Source: Actinomycetota bacterium (GTDB lineage Bacteria > Actinomycetota > Actinomycetes > Propionibacteriales > Propionibacteriaceae). Taken from it: DNA of 64,000 nt. Below are positions 17,903 to 24,997 of this stretch, piece after piece; positions within the stretch are counted from its first letter, which is position 1; each line of letters opens with the position of its first letter. The notes below the pieces were generated by a model that did no database searches, was not told the origin of the DNA, and saw nothing but the letters and a program-made list of their open reading frames with translations. The DNA is taken from the NCBI GenBank assembly GCA_020161755.1, contig JAIUOS010000025.1:1-64000 (forward strand). The letters run 5' to 3'. Made by a program: the position numbers and the translations under genes.

Positions 17903-18472
17903 TCAGTACCAGCCGTGGGAGGCCTTGAAGCCCCACGCGCCGCACGGGGTGCCGTAGCGGTCGGCGACGTAGCCCAGGCCCCAGCGGATCTGGGTGGCCG
18001 GGTTCGTGCGCCAGTCGGCGCCGGCCGAGGCCATCTTGCTGCCGGGCAGCGCCTGCGGGATGCCGTACGCGCTGGAGCGGGGGTTGTCGGCGTAGGGGTC
18101 CCACTTGCTCTCGCGCATGATGATCTTGTCGTAGCACGCGAACTGGGCGTCGCCCCACCCGTACTTGTTGAGCATCATCTGGCGGGCGATCTCACGCGGA
18201 TCGGTCGTGGAGGGCTCGTAGCCCAGCCGCTCGACCTCCTGGGCGTGCAGCGCGCGGATGCTCTCGTTGCCGATGTCGACCGCGGAACTCTGCTTCTCCA
18301 GCAGCGCGCGGCGGTAGGCCGCGAGGTCCTCGGTGCTGGTCGTGCCGCTGCCTGTGCTTGTCACCCCCGGGACGGTGGCCGCGCGCGCGGCGGAGCCGGG
18401 GAGAACGGGGGACAACCCGACCAGCGCGACGAGCGCGACGACGCCCATGCGGAGCGATCGGGGATTGAGCAC
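17903..18472 (-). CDS. Secreted lytic transglycosylase-like protein
   Basis: A 189-aa exported protein with a signal peptide (VVALVALVGLSPVLPGSAARA). A short helical linker precedes a C-terminal domain of about 90 residues that matches actinobacterial transglycosylase/resuscitation-type domains. ESKWDPYADNPRSSAYGIPQA holds the catalytic Glu in ES and the SAYGIPQ motif, and CGAWGFKASHGWY is the end. It probably cleaves peptidoglycan glycan strands. The start is a GTG at 18472 with GGAAG at a good distance; an in-frame ATG at 18448 lacks one. It lies downstream of the Flp pilin gene on the same strand. Confidence 0.85.
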   Translation of the reverse strand: MLNPRSLRMGVVALVALVGLSPVLPGSAARAATVPGVTSTGSGTTSTEDLAAYRRALLEKQSSAVDIGNESIRALHAQEVERLGYEPSTTDPREIARQMMLNKYGWGDAQFACYDKIIMRESKWDPYADNPRSSAYGIPQALPGSKMASAGADWRTNPATQIRWGLGYVADRYGTPCGAWGFKASHGWY

Positions 18473-18490
18473 GGGTGCAGTCTTCCATAA

Positions 18491-18518
18491 GGAAGCTCTC
18501 AGGTAAAACTCAGCTTCC
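18491..18518 (-). terminator. Weak hairpin after the pilin gene
   Basis: GGAAGCT at 18491 pairs with AGCTTCC at 18512, leaving a 14-base loop. It lies in the 76-base gap between the pilin stop and the transglycosylase start and could lower read-through. Confidence 0.4.
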
Positions 18519-18548
18519 CGGACGTCTCGCGGGGTGGTCGACGCGGGC

Positions 18549-18725
18549 TCAGAGCTTGGTGCCCACGGTGCTGAACACACCGGTCAGCCTGGTGCCGAGC
18601 GTGGCGACGACGGTGATGATCACCGCGGCGATCAGGGCGACCATGATGCCGTACTCGACGGCGGTCGCACCCCGCTCCTTCGTGTGCACGACAGTGCCGA
18701 CGGTCTTCGCGATCAGGGACTTCAT
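18549..18725 (-). CDS. Flp-type (type IVb) pilin, stand-alone
   Basis: A 58-aa protein with a short basic leader MKSLIAKTVGTVVHTKERG, then ATAVEYGIMVALIAAVIITVV, the typical Flp pilin helix with the conserved Glu-Tyr pair after the cleavage point. GAGAGGA lies about 10 bases before the ATG at 18725. It would be assembled by a Tad secretion system, but no tad, cpa or prepilin peptidase gene is in the window, so those must lie elsewhere. The upstream region holds a run of small hairpins. Confidence 0.88.
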   Translation of the reverse strand: MKSLIAKTVGTVVHTKERGATAVEYGIMVALIAAVIITVVATLGTRLTGVFSTVGTKL

Positions 18726-18872
18726 CCTGGGGATTCCTCTCTGTCACTGACCTCGGCTGCCCGGCCCCTGCCTGCGCTGCATCAGTGCGGTGCAGTGATG
18801 ATTTCGCATTCTCGAAGCTATTGTCAAAGCATTGGGGTGATGTTTTCCAAATCGATTCTTGGTGTCGCCAAA

Positions 18873-18977
18873 ATGTCCCCCACAAGGGGACATGAGTGCC
18901 CGGTATTGTTCGCAAATCGGTCCCCCAAAAGGGGACGCAATACCGTCGGAACGCGGAATGGTCCCCCGAATGGGGAC
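18873..18977. repeat. Three tandem GTCCCC/GGGGAC hairpins in a 389-base gene-free stretch
   Basis: Three stems of GTCCCC and GGGGAC with 5-base loops lie at 18875-18891, 18920-18936 and 18961-18977, spaced 45 and 41 bases. The first is extended by AT/AT pairs; the second is enclosed by GGTATTG at 18902 and CAATACC at 18938. The stretch 18726-19114 between the pilin and menE is AT-richer than its surroundings. It holds no gene I can support and should contain both divergent promoters. Confidence 0.7.
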
Positions 18978-19114
18978 GCTTGTGCGGTGGTATTCGGTGC
19001 CGCGCAACGCCACGGTCGCGGCCCCTGCAGGGGTGTGCGGCCGGGGAGGGTACGACCGCCGCCGGCCCGTCCGGGGTCGGGTGCCGGCGGTCGTGCGCTG
19101 GTTAGGGTGGGGGA

Positions 19115-20206
19115 ATGCGAATGCGGCTGCTCACCGGCACGGAGTTGGTCGCCGGTCTCGCGGACGCCCTGTCCGGCGGCGATCCGGTGGCGCCGCTGCC
19201 GGAGCCACGGCTCCTTCCCGCGCTGGCTCCCGAGCAGGACGTGGCCGAGCCCGATGCCGCCGTCGTGGTCACCACGTCCGGTTCCACCGGCGAGCCGAAG
19301 GCCGTGGTGCTCAGCCGTGCGGCGATCCGGTTCTCGGCGGCCGCCACCCACGAGCGCCTCGGCGGACCGGGCGACTGGGTCTGCGCGCTGCCCACCCAGC
19401 ACGTGGCCGGCCTGATGACCATCGCCCGCGCGGTGCTCGCCGGGCGGACGGTCCGGTTCGCCGCCACCGATCTGTCCGACCTGCCGGCGGCCGGCGCCCG
19501 CAGCTACCTGTCCCTGGTCGCCGCCCAGCTGGACCGCGCGCTGGCCCGTCCCGCCCAGGTGGCGGTGCTGCGGGGCTACGCGGCCATCCTGGTCGGCGGC
19601 AGCGCCGTCCCGGCGACCCTGCGCGCACGGGCGGCCGACGCGGGGCTGGTGATCGTGACCACCTACGGCATGAGCGAGACCTGTGGCGGCTGCGTCTACA
19701 ACGGCGTGCCGCTGGACGGCGTCCGCGTCCACCTCGACGAGGGGCGGATCTCGCTCGGCGGGCCGATGGCGTTCTCCGGGTACCGGCTGCGTCCCGACCT
19801 GACCGCCGGGGTGCTCAGCGGCGACCTGGTGCGCACGAACGACTCCGGGAGGTGGGCGGACGGCCGGCTCCAGGTGCTCGGGCGCATCGACGACGTCGTG
19901 GTCTCCGGCGGCCACAACGTAGACCTCGGCGCCGCGCAACGCGCCGGCGACGCCGCGTTCGGGCCCGGCGTGCTGGCGCTGCTGGCCGTGCCGGACGCCC
20001 GCTGGGGGGTGCGGATCGTGGCGGTGACGACCGCCGAGGTGACCCTCGACGAGGTGCGGACGCGGCTCGCGCCCGCCCTCGCCGCTCCCGCGCTGCCGCG
20101 CGAATTGCGGCGGGTCGCCACCCTGGCGTACACCTCAATCGGCAAGATCAACCGGGCTGAGATGCTCCGGGACTGGCAGAAGGGCAACGATGGCGACCGC
20201 GGCTGA
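19115..20206 (+). CDS. menE: o-Succinylbenzoate-CoA ligase
   Basis: Menaquinone biosynthesis: activates o-succinylbenzoate with ATP and CoA. The 363-aa length fits short actinobacterial MenE. The AMP-binding P-loop is VVTTSGSTGEPKAVVLS (about 47-63). Later motifs are TYGMSETCGGCVYNG (about 189-203), SGDLVRTNDSGRW and the hinge GRIDDVVVSGGHNV, with the catalytic Lys in IGKINRAE near the end. The first of two close ATGs is used. It overlaps menA by 17 bases and leads the menE-menA-menC-menD group. Confidence 0.93.
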   Translation: MRMRLLTGTELVAGLADALSGGDPVAPLPEPRLLPALAPEQDVAEPDAAVVVTTSGSTGEPKAVVLSRAAIRFSAAATHERLGGPGDWVCALPTQHVAGLMTIARAVLAGRTVRFAATDLSDLPAAGARSYLSLVAAQLDRALARPAQVAVLRGYAAILVGGSAVPATLRARAADAGLVIVTTYGMSETCGGCVYNGVPLDGVRVHLDEGRISLGGPMAFSGYRLRPDLTAGVLSGDLVRTNDSGRWADGRLQVLGRIDDVVVSGGHNVDLGAAQRAGDAAFGPGVLALLAVPDARWGVRIVAVTTAEVTLDEVRTRLAPALAAPALPRELRRVATLAYTSIGKINRAEMLRDWQKGNDGDRG

Positions 20207-21068
20207 GTGGATCGAGGGCGCGCGTCCGCGTACCCTCCCGGCCGCGCTGGCGCCGGTGCTCGCCGGCAGTGCGGTGGCCTGGTTCGAGGGCGCGTTCTCG
20301 CCCCTGCTGGCCGTCCTCGCGCTGGTGGTCGCGCTGGCCCTCCAGGTCGGCGTGAACTTCGCCAACGACTACTCCGACGGCATCCGTGGCACTGACGCCG
20401 CCCGGGTCGGCCCGCTGCGCCTGGTCGGGTCGGGGCTGGTCGAGCCACGCCGGGTGCGGGCCGCGGCCTTCGGCTGCTTCGCGCTCGCCGCCGCCGCCGG
20501 CCTGGCGGTCGTGGTGGTCACCGGCCACTGGTGGCTGCTCGCGGTCGGTGCGGCCGCGATCGCGGCGGCCTGGTTCTACACCGGCGGACGGCGGCCCTAC
20601 GGCTACCTCGGCCTGGGCGAGGTGTTCGTGTTCCTCTTCTTCGGCCTGGTCGCGGTGGCCGGCACGGTGTACATCCAGGTCGGACGGGTCTCACCGGCGG
20701 CCTGGTGGACGGCCGTCGCGATCGGCGCACTCGCCTGCGCGATCCTGGTGGCCAACAACCTCCGCGATCTCGACGGCGACCGCGCCGCCGGGAAGCGGAC
20801 GCTGGCCACGCGCCTGGGCGACACCGGCACCCGCTGGTTCTTCCTCGGCCTGCTGGCCGTCGCGGCGCTCGGGGTGGTCGCGGTGGCCGCCACCAGCTCC
20901 TGGTGGGCCCTGCTCGGCCTGATCATGGGGCTCGCCCTGGTCGGCCCCGTCCGTGAGGTACTGCGGGGTGTCACCGGGCGCGAGCTGATCCCGGTCCTGA
21001 AGAACACCGGGCTGGCGGAGCTGGCCTGCGCCGCGGGCCTGTTCGTCGGGCTCTGGATCGCGCGCTGA
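20190..21068 (+). CDS. menA: 1,4-Dihydroxy-2-naphthoate polyprenyltransferase
   Basis: Membrane prenyltransferase that attaches the isoprenoid tail to dihydroxynaphthoate, giving demethylmenaquinone. 292 aa with about eight or nine helices. The first Asp-rich motif is NFANDYSDGIRGTD (about 56-69) and the second is NNLRDLDGDRAAGKRTLA (about 189-206). RPRTLPAALAPVL near the N-terminus is a MenA signature. It sits between menE and menC on one transcript; MenG at 57441 would methylate the product. Confidence 0.95.
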   Translation: MATAAEWIEGARPRTLPAALAPVLAGSAVAWFEGAFSPLLAVLALVVALALQVGVNFANDYSDGIRGTDAARVGPLRLVGSGLVEPRRVRAAAFGCFALAAAAGLAVVVVTGHWWLLAVGAAAIAAAWFYTGGRRPYGYLGLGEVFVFLFFGLVAVAGTVYIQVGRVSPAAWWTAVAIGALACAILVANNLRDLDGDRAAGKRTLATRLGDTGTRWFFLGLLAVAALGVVAVAATSSWWALLGLIMGLALVGPVREVLRGVTGRELIPVLKNTGLAELACAAGLFVGLWIAR

Positions 21069-21076
21069 GGCCCGCG

Positions 21077-22063
21077 ATGCCCCGTCCGAACCTCTGGCAG
21101 GACGCGGTGGCGTTCGCCCTGCCGCTGCGCAACCGCTTCCGTGGCATCACCGTGCGCGAGGGCCTGCTGGTGCGCGGCCCGGTGGGCTGGGCCGAGTGGA
21201 GCCCGTTCGCCGAGTACACCAGCCCCGAGATCGACGCCTGGTGGCAGGCAGGTGTCGAAGCGGCCACGATCGGCTTCCCCGCGCCGGTGCGCGACCGGGT
21301 ACCGGTCAACGTCACCGTCCCGGCGGTCGACGCCGAGCGGGCCCACGCGATCGTGACGGCCTCGGGCTGCCGCACCGCCAAGGTCAAGGTGGCCGAACCG
21401 GGGCAGGCGCCCGGCGACGACCTGGCCAGGGTGGAGGCCGTCCGGGACGCGCTCGGCCCGGACGGACGCGTCCGCGTGGACGTGAACGGGCTGTGGGACG
21501 TGGACACCGCCGAACGCCGGCTCCGCACCCTCGCCCGGTTCGGGCTGGAGTACGCCGAGCAGCCGTGCGCGAGCGTCCCCGAGCTGGCCGAGCTGCGGGT
21601 CCGCCTCGCCCGGGGCGGCGTCGACGTCCCGATCGCCGCCGACGAGAGTATCCGCCGCAGCGGCGACCCCGAGCGGGTGGTCGCCGAACACGCCGCGGAC
21701 ATCGCGGTGCTCAAGGTGCAGCCGCTCGGCGGCGTGCGCCGCTGCCTGGAGCTCGCCGAACGGCTGGGGCTGCCGGTCGTGGTGTCGTCGGCCCTGGAGA
21801 GCTCGGTCGGGCTGGCCGCCGGCGTCGCCCTGGCCGCCGCGCTGCCGGAACTGCCCTACGCGTGCGGCTTGAACACCGCGACGATGTTCACCCGCGACGT
21901 CACCGCCGAACCGCTGGTCGCGACCGACGGCGAAATCGCGGTCCGGCCGGTGTCGGTGGACGACAATGGCGACTGGCGGGCGGGGCCGTCCGCCACCGGA
22001 GCCTGGCTGGGTCGACTGGCAGGCGTGGACCCGGAAGGCCTCGAAGGACGGGAGGACCGGTGA
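21077..22063 (+). CDS. menC: o-Succinylbenzoate synthase
   Basis: Enolase-superfamily enzyme that dehydrates SHCHC to o-succinylbenzoate. 328 aa. KVKV (about 103-106) carries the catalytic Lys pair. Metal ligands are the Asp in RVDVNGLWD, the Glu in EYAEQPC and the Asp in IAADESIR. A second Lys lies in AVLKVQPLGG. VVVSSALESSVGLAAG closes the active site. It begins eight bases after menA and its TGA overlaps the GTG of menD. Confidence 0.93.
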   Translation: MPRPNLWQDAVAFALPLRNRFRGITVREGLLVRGPVGWAEWSPFAEYTSPEIDAWWQAGVEAATIGFPAPVRDRVPVNVTVPAVDAERAHAIVTASGCRTAKVKVAEPGQAPGDDLARVEAVRDALGPDGRVRVDVNGLWDVDTAERRLRTLARFGLEYAEQPCASVPELAELRVRLARGGVDVPIAADESIRRSGDPERVVAEHAADIAVLKVQPLGGVRRCLELAERLGLPVVVSSALESSVGLAAGVALAAALPELPYACGLNTATMFTRDVTAEPLVATDGEIAVRPVSVDDNGDWRAGPSATGAWLGRLAGVDPEGLEGREDR

Positions 22064-23676
22064 GCGACTCGATCGCCTGCGCCCGCGCCGTGGTCGGGCA
22101 ACTGCTCGCCCAGGGCGTCACCGACCTGGTGCTGGCTCCGGGCTCGCGCAGCGCGCCGCTGGCCCTGGTGGCCGCTGCCGCCGCGGACGCCGGGCAGCTG
22201 CGCCTGCACGTGCGGGTCGACGAGCGCGGTGCCGGCTTCCTCGCCCTCGGCCTCGCCAAGGCGTCCGGACGGTGCGTGCCGGTCGTGACCACCTCCGGCA
22301 CGGCCGTGGGCAACCTGCTGCCGGCGGTCATGGAGGCCGCCCACGCCGGCGTCCCGGTGCTCGTCGTCTCGGCCGACCGGCCGGCGGCCCTGGTCGGCTC
22401 CGGGGCGAACCAGACCACGGAGCAGTCCGACCTGTTCGGCGGCTTCGCCCGCCACCGGGCACGGGTGAGCTCGACGGCGCCGTCGCCGTCCTGGGCCGCG
22501 CAGGTCGCCCGGGCCGTGCTGGCCGCCGAGGGCGCCCTGACCCGTCGGCCCGGCCCGGCTCACGTGAACGTCGAGCTGTCGGTGCCCCTGGTGCCGGCGG
22601 ACGGGGCCGTCGAGGCCCCGGTCGTCGGAACCCCCGTCCGTGCCGGCGCCGGCACCGCTCCCGCGCCGGTCGACCTGCCGGGCACGCCGCGCACCCTCGT
22701 CGTCTGCGGCGACGCCTCGCCCGCCGTGGGCCGCGCCGCGCGCCGGTTCGCCGAGCACGCCGGGCTGCCGCTGCTGGCCGAGCCCTCCAGCAACGCGCGG
22801 GGGGGACCGAACGCCCTGGCCGCCGGACGGCTGGTGCTCGCCGGCTCGCTGGGCGGTCAGGTCGCGCGGGTGATCGTGTTCGGGCGGCCCACCCTGTCCC
22901 GGCCGGTGACGATGCTGTTGTCTCGCGCGGACCTCGAGCTGGTCGTGGTGGCCGACAGCCCCGACTACCTCGACCCCGGCTGGCGGGCCTCGCTCGTGAC
23001 CGGGGCGGTCCAAGTCGCGCCCGGGCCCACCGACTGGCTGGACGACTGGCGCGCGGCCGACGGGGCCGCGTCCGCCCGGGTCGCGGCCGTCCGCGGAACC
23101 GGGGCGCTGGCGGGCCCGGAGCTGGCCCGCCTCGTGGTCGCCGCCGTGGCCTCCGACGGGGTGCTGGTGCTCGGCAACTCCAACCCCGTCCGTGACGCCG
23201 ACCTCGCGCCCGTACGGACGGATGCGCCGCCGGTGTACGCCAACCGGGGCCTGGCCGGCATCGACGGCACGATCGCGACGGCCACCGGCATCGCCCTGGC
23301 GACGGGCGCCCCCACCACGCTGCTGTGCGGAGACCTGACGTTCGGCCACGATGCCGGCTCGCTGGCGATCGGGCCGGGCGAGCCCCGTCCGGACCTGCGG
23401 ATCGTGGTCGCCGATGATCGTGGCGGCAGCATCTTCGCCACGCTCGAGTACGGACAGGAGCGGTTCGCCGCCGGCTTCGAGCGGGTGTTCGCCACCCCCA
23501 CCGGGGTCGACGCGGCGGCGCTCGCCGCCGGGTACGGCGTCCCGTCCCGCCGGCTCACCGACGCGGACGCGGTGGCGGCCGCGCTGGCCGCGCCGGTGCG
23601 GGGGATCGAGGTTCTGGTCGTCGACGTGGACCGGGCCGATCGCGCCCGCCTGGAGCGCGACCTGACCGCCCACTGA
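22060..23676 (+). CDS. menD: SEPHCHC synthase (menaquinone pathway)
   Basis: Thiamine-diphosphate enzyme joining 2-oxoglutarate and isochorismate. 538 aa with the three ThDP domains. LAPGSRSAPLALVAA is near residue 26, VDERGAGFLALGLAKASG carries the catalytic Glu near 54, and TTSGTAVGNLLPAVMEA follows. The cofactor motif begins at LLCGDLTFGHDAGSL, with the later DDRGGSIFATLEYGQ. The start is the GTG overlapping the menC stop (GTGA). No terminator is evident in the 63 bases before the next promoter. Confidence 0.95.
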   Translation: MSDSIACARAVVGQLLAQGVTDLVLAPGSRSAPLALVAAAAADAGQLRLHVRVDERGAGFLALGLAKASGRCVPVVTTSGTAVGNLLPAVMEAAHAGVPVLVVSADRPAALVGSGANQTTEQSDLFGGFARHRARVSSTAPSPSWAAQVARAVLAAEGALTRRPGPAHVNVELSVPLVPADGAVEAPVVGTPVRAGAGTAPAPVDLPGTPRTLVVCGDASPAVGRAARRFAEHAGLPLLAEPSSNARGGPNALAAGRLVLAGSLGGQVARVIVFGRPTLSRPVTMLLSRADLELVVVADSPDYLDPGWRASLVTGAVQVAPGPTDWLDDWRAADGAASARVAAVRGTGALAGPELARLVVAAVASDGVLVLGNSNPVRDADLAPVRTDAPPVYANRGLAGIDGTIATATGIALATGAPTTLLCGDLTFGHDAGSLAIGPGEPRPDLRIVVADDRGGSIFATLEYGQERFAAGFERVFATPTGVDAAALAAGYGVPSRRLTDADAVAAALAAPVRGIEVLVVDVDRADRARLERDLTAH

Positions 23677-23724
23677 CGACCCGCGGAACCCGTCCCAGAA
23701 CTCCTTCAACACGCAATGGGCTTA

Positions 23725-23768
23725 TGTAAGGACATTTTGTTGACTTCTGGTTCTCGCAGGGCTTGAAT
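23725..23768 (+). promoter_or_regulatory. Promoter of the transaldolase-iolD operon with an IolR-like site
   Basis: A -35 box TTGACT (23740-23745) is followed by 17 bases and a -10 box TTGAAT (23763-23768). Just upstream, TGTAAGGACA (23725-23734), read on the minus strand as TGTCCTTACA, resembles the corynebacterial IolR consensus with one mismatch. The leader to the ATG at 23820 is about 45 bases. Confidence 0.6.
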
Positions 23769-23819
23769 GGAGGCACCGACTGGACAGTGGCACCACGTGC
23801 CTCGACGAAGAGGTCCCCA

Positions 23820-24890
23820 ATGACTGACACCAACACCCCGCTCGGCCTGATGACCCAGCGCGGTCCGACTGTGCTCTGGAACGACTCGGCCACCTACACC
23901 GAGCTGTCCACCGCGATCTCCTGGGGGGCCGTGGGCGCCACGTGCAACCCGGTGATCGCGCTGGCCGCGATCCGCGCCGACCTGCCGCGCTGGACCCAGC
24001 GCATCAAGGAACTGGCCGAGGAGATGCCGGAGGCCACCGAGTCCCAGATCGGCTGGAAGGTCGTCGAGGAGGTGTCGCTGGACGCCGCCAAGCTCCTGGA
24101 GCCCGCGTTCGAGAAGTACCACGGCTACAACGGCCGGCTCTCGATGCAGACCGATCCGCGCCTCGCCCGCAGCGCGAAGGCGCTCGCCGACCAGGCCGAG
24201 TACTTCTCGTCGCTGGCGAAGAACATCATCGTGAAGATCCCCGCCACCGGGGTCGGCATCGAGGCCATCGAGGACGCCAGCTACCGCGGCGTGAACATCA
24301 ACGTCACCGTGTCGTTCACCGTCGCCCAGGCCGTCGCCGCCGGCGAGGCCATCGAGCGCGGCCTGAAGCGCCGCGAGGCCGAGGGCAAGGACACGTCCAC
24401 CATGGGCCCGGTCGTGACGATCATGGTCGGCCGCCTCGACGACTGGCTGAAGTCGGTGTACGCCCACGACGGCCTGGTCTTCGACCCCGGCTACCTGGAA
24501 TGGGCCGGCGTCGCCGCGGTGAAGAAGGCCGTGCAGGAATTCCAGGCCCGCGGCCTGCGCTCCCGTGTGCTGGTCGCCGCCTACCGCAATGCGCTGCAGT
24601 GGACCGAGCTGGTCGGCGGCGACCTGGTGCTGTCGCCACCGTTCGCCTGGCAGCAGCGCTTCCAGGCCAGCGGCGTCGACCCCGAGCCGCGCATCGACGT
24701 CCCGGTCGACGCGAAGATCATCGACGCGCTCTCCACGATGCCGGAGTTCCGCAAGGCCTACGACGTCGACGGCATGACCCCCGACGAGTTCGCCGACTTC
24801 GGCGCCACCCGCAAGACCCTGCGCCAGTTCCTCGGGGCGGACGAGGAACTCGACCAGATCGTCCGTGACATCCTGATCCCAGCCCCCTGA
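23820..24890 (+). CDS. Transaldolase-family protein of the inositol operon
   Basis: A 356-aa class I aldolase-fold protein. The Schiff-base Lys is probably Lys139 in NIIVKIPATGVGIEAIED, matching the IKIPAT motif of transaldolases. The entry ATCNPVIALAAI matches the usual TSNPxI segment, and NINVTVSFTVAQA the NxTLxFS segment. The start is the ATG at 23820, where GAAGAGGT lies just upstream; an open extension to 23763 overlaps the promoter. It leads the operon that continues with iolD. Its true substrate is unclear: it may be a normal transaldolase or act on a keto-sugar from inositol breakdown. Confidence 0.82.
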   Translation: MTDTNTPLGLMTQRGPTVLWNDSATYTELSTAISWGAVGATCNPVIALAAIRADLPRWTQRIKELAEEMPEATESQIGWKVVEEVSLDAAKLLEPAFEKYHGYNGRLSMQTDPRLARSAKALADQAEYFSSLAKNIIVKIPATGVGIEAIEDASYRGVNINVTVSFTVAQAVAAGEAIERGLKRREAEGKDTSTMGPVVTIMVGRLDDWLKSVYAHDGLVFDPGYLEWAGVAAVKKAVQEFQARGLRSRVLVAAYRNALQWTELVGGDLVLSPPFAWQQRFQASGVDPEPRIDVPVDAKIIDALSTMPEFRKAYDVDGMTPDEFADFGATRKTLRQFLGADEELDQIVRDILIPAP

Positions 24891-24965
24891 CCGAAACGAA
24901 AGGGGACAGTCCCCTTTCGTTTCGGGATCACGTGGCGGGAGAGGGGGCAGTCCCCGTCCCGCCAC
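24891..24965. repeat. Two adjacent palindromes between transaldolase and iolD
   Basis: The first has 17-bp arms (24891-24907 and 24909-24925) around a single base and contains GGGGACAGTCCCC. The second has a 9-bp outer stem (24932-24940 with 24957-24965) around a similar GGGGGCAGTCCCC core. They start directly after the transaldolase stop and may lower iolD expression relative to it, or be REP-like elements. Confidence 0.7.
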
Positions 24966-24997
24966 ACCACCATCGATTCGACACCGGAGTTCATGAG

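Noticed and set aside
18873-18977. CRISPR array
   Set aside because: The repeats are short 17-base hairpins with unlike flanks, only three copies and no cas genes.
23763-23819. Upstream start for the transaldolase
   Set aside because: It would begin inside the -10 region; the ATG at 23820 has the better ribosome binding site.
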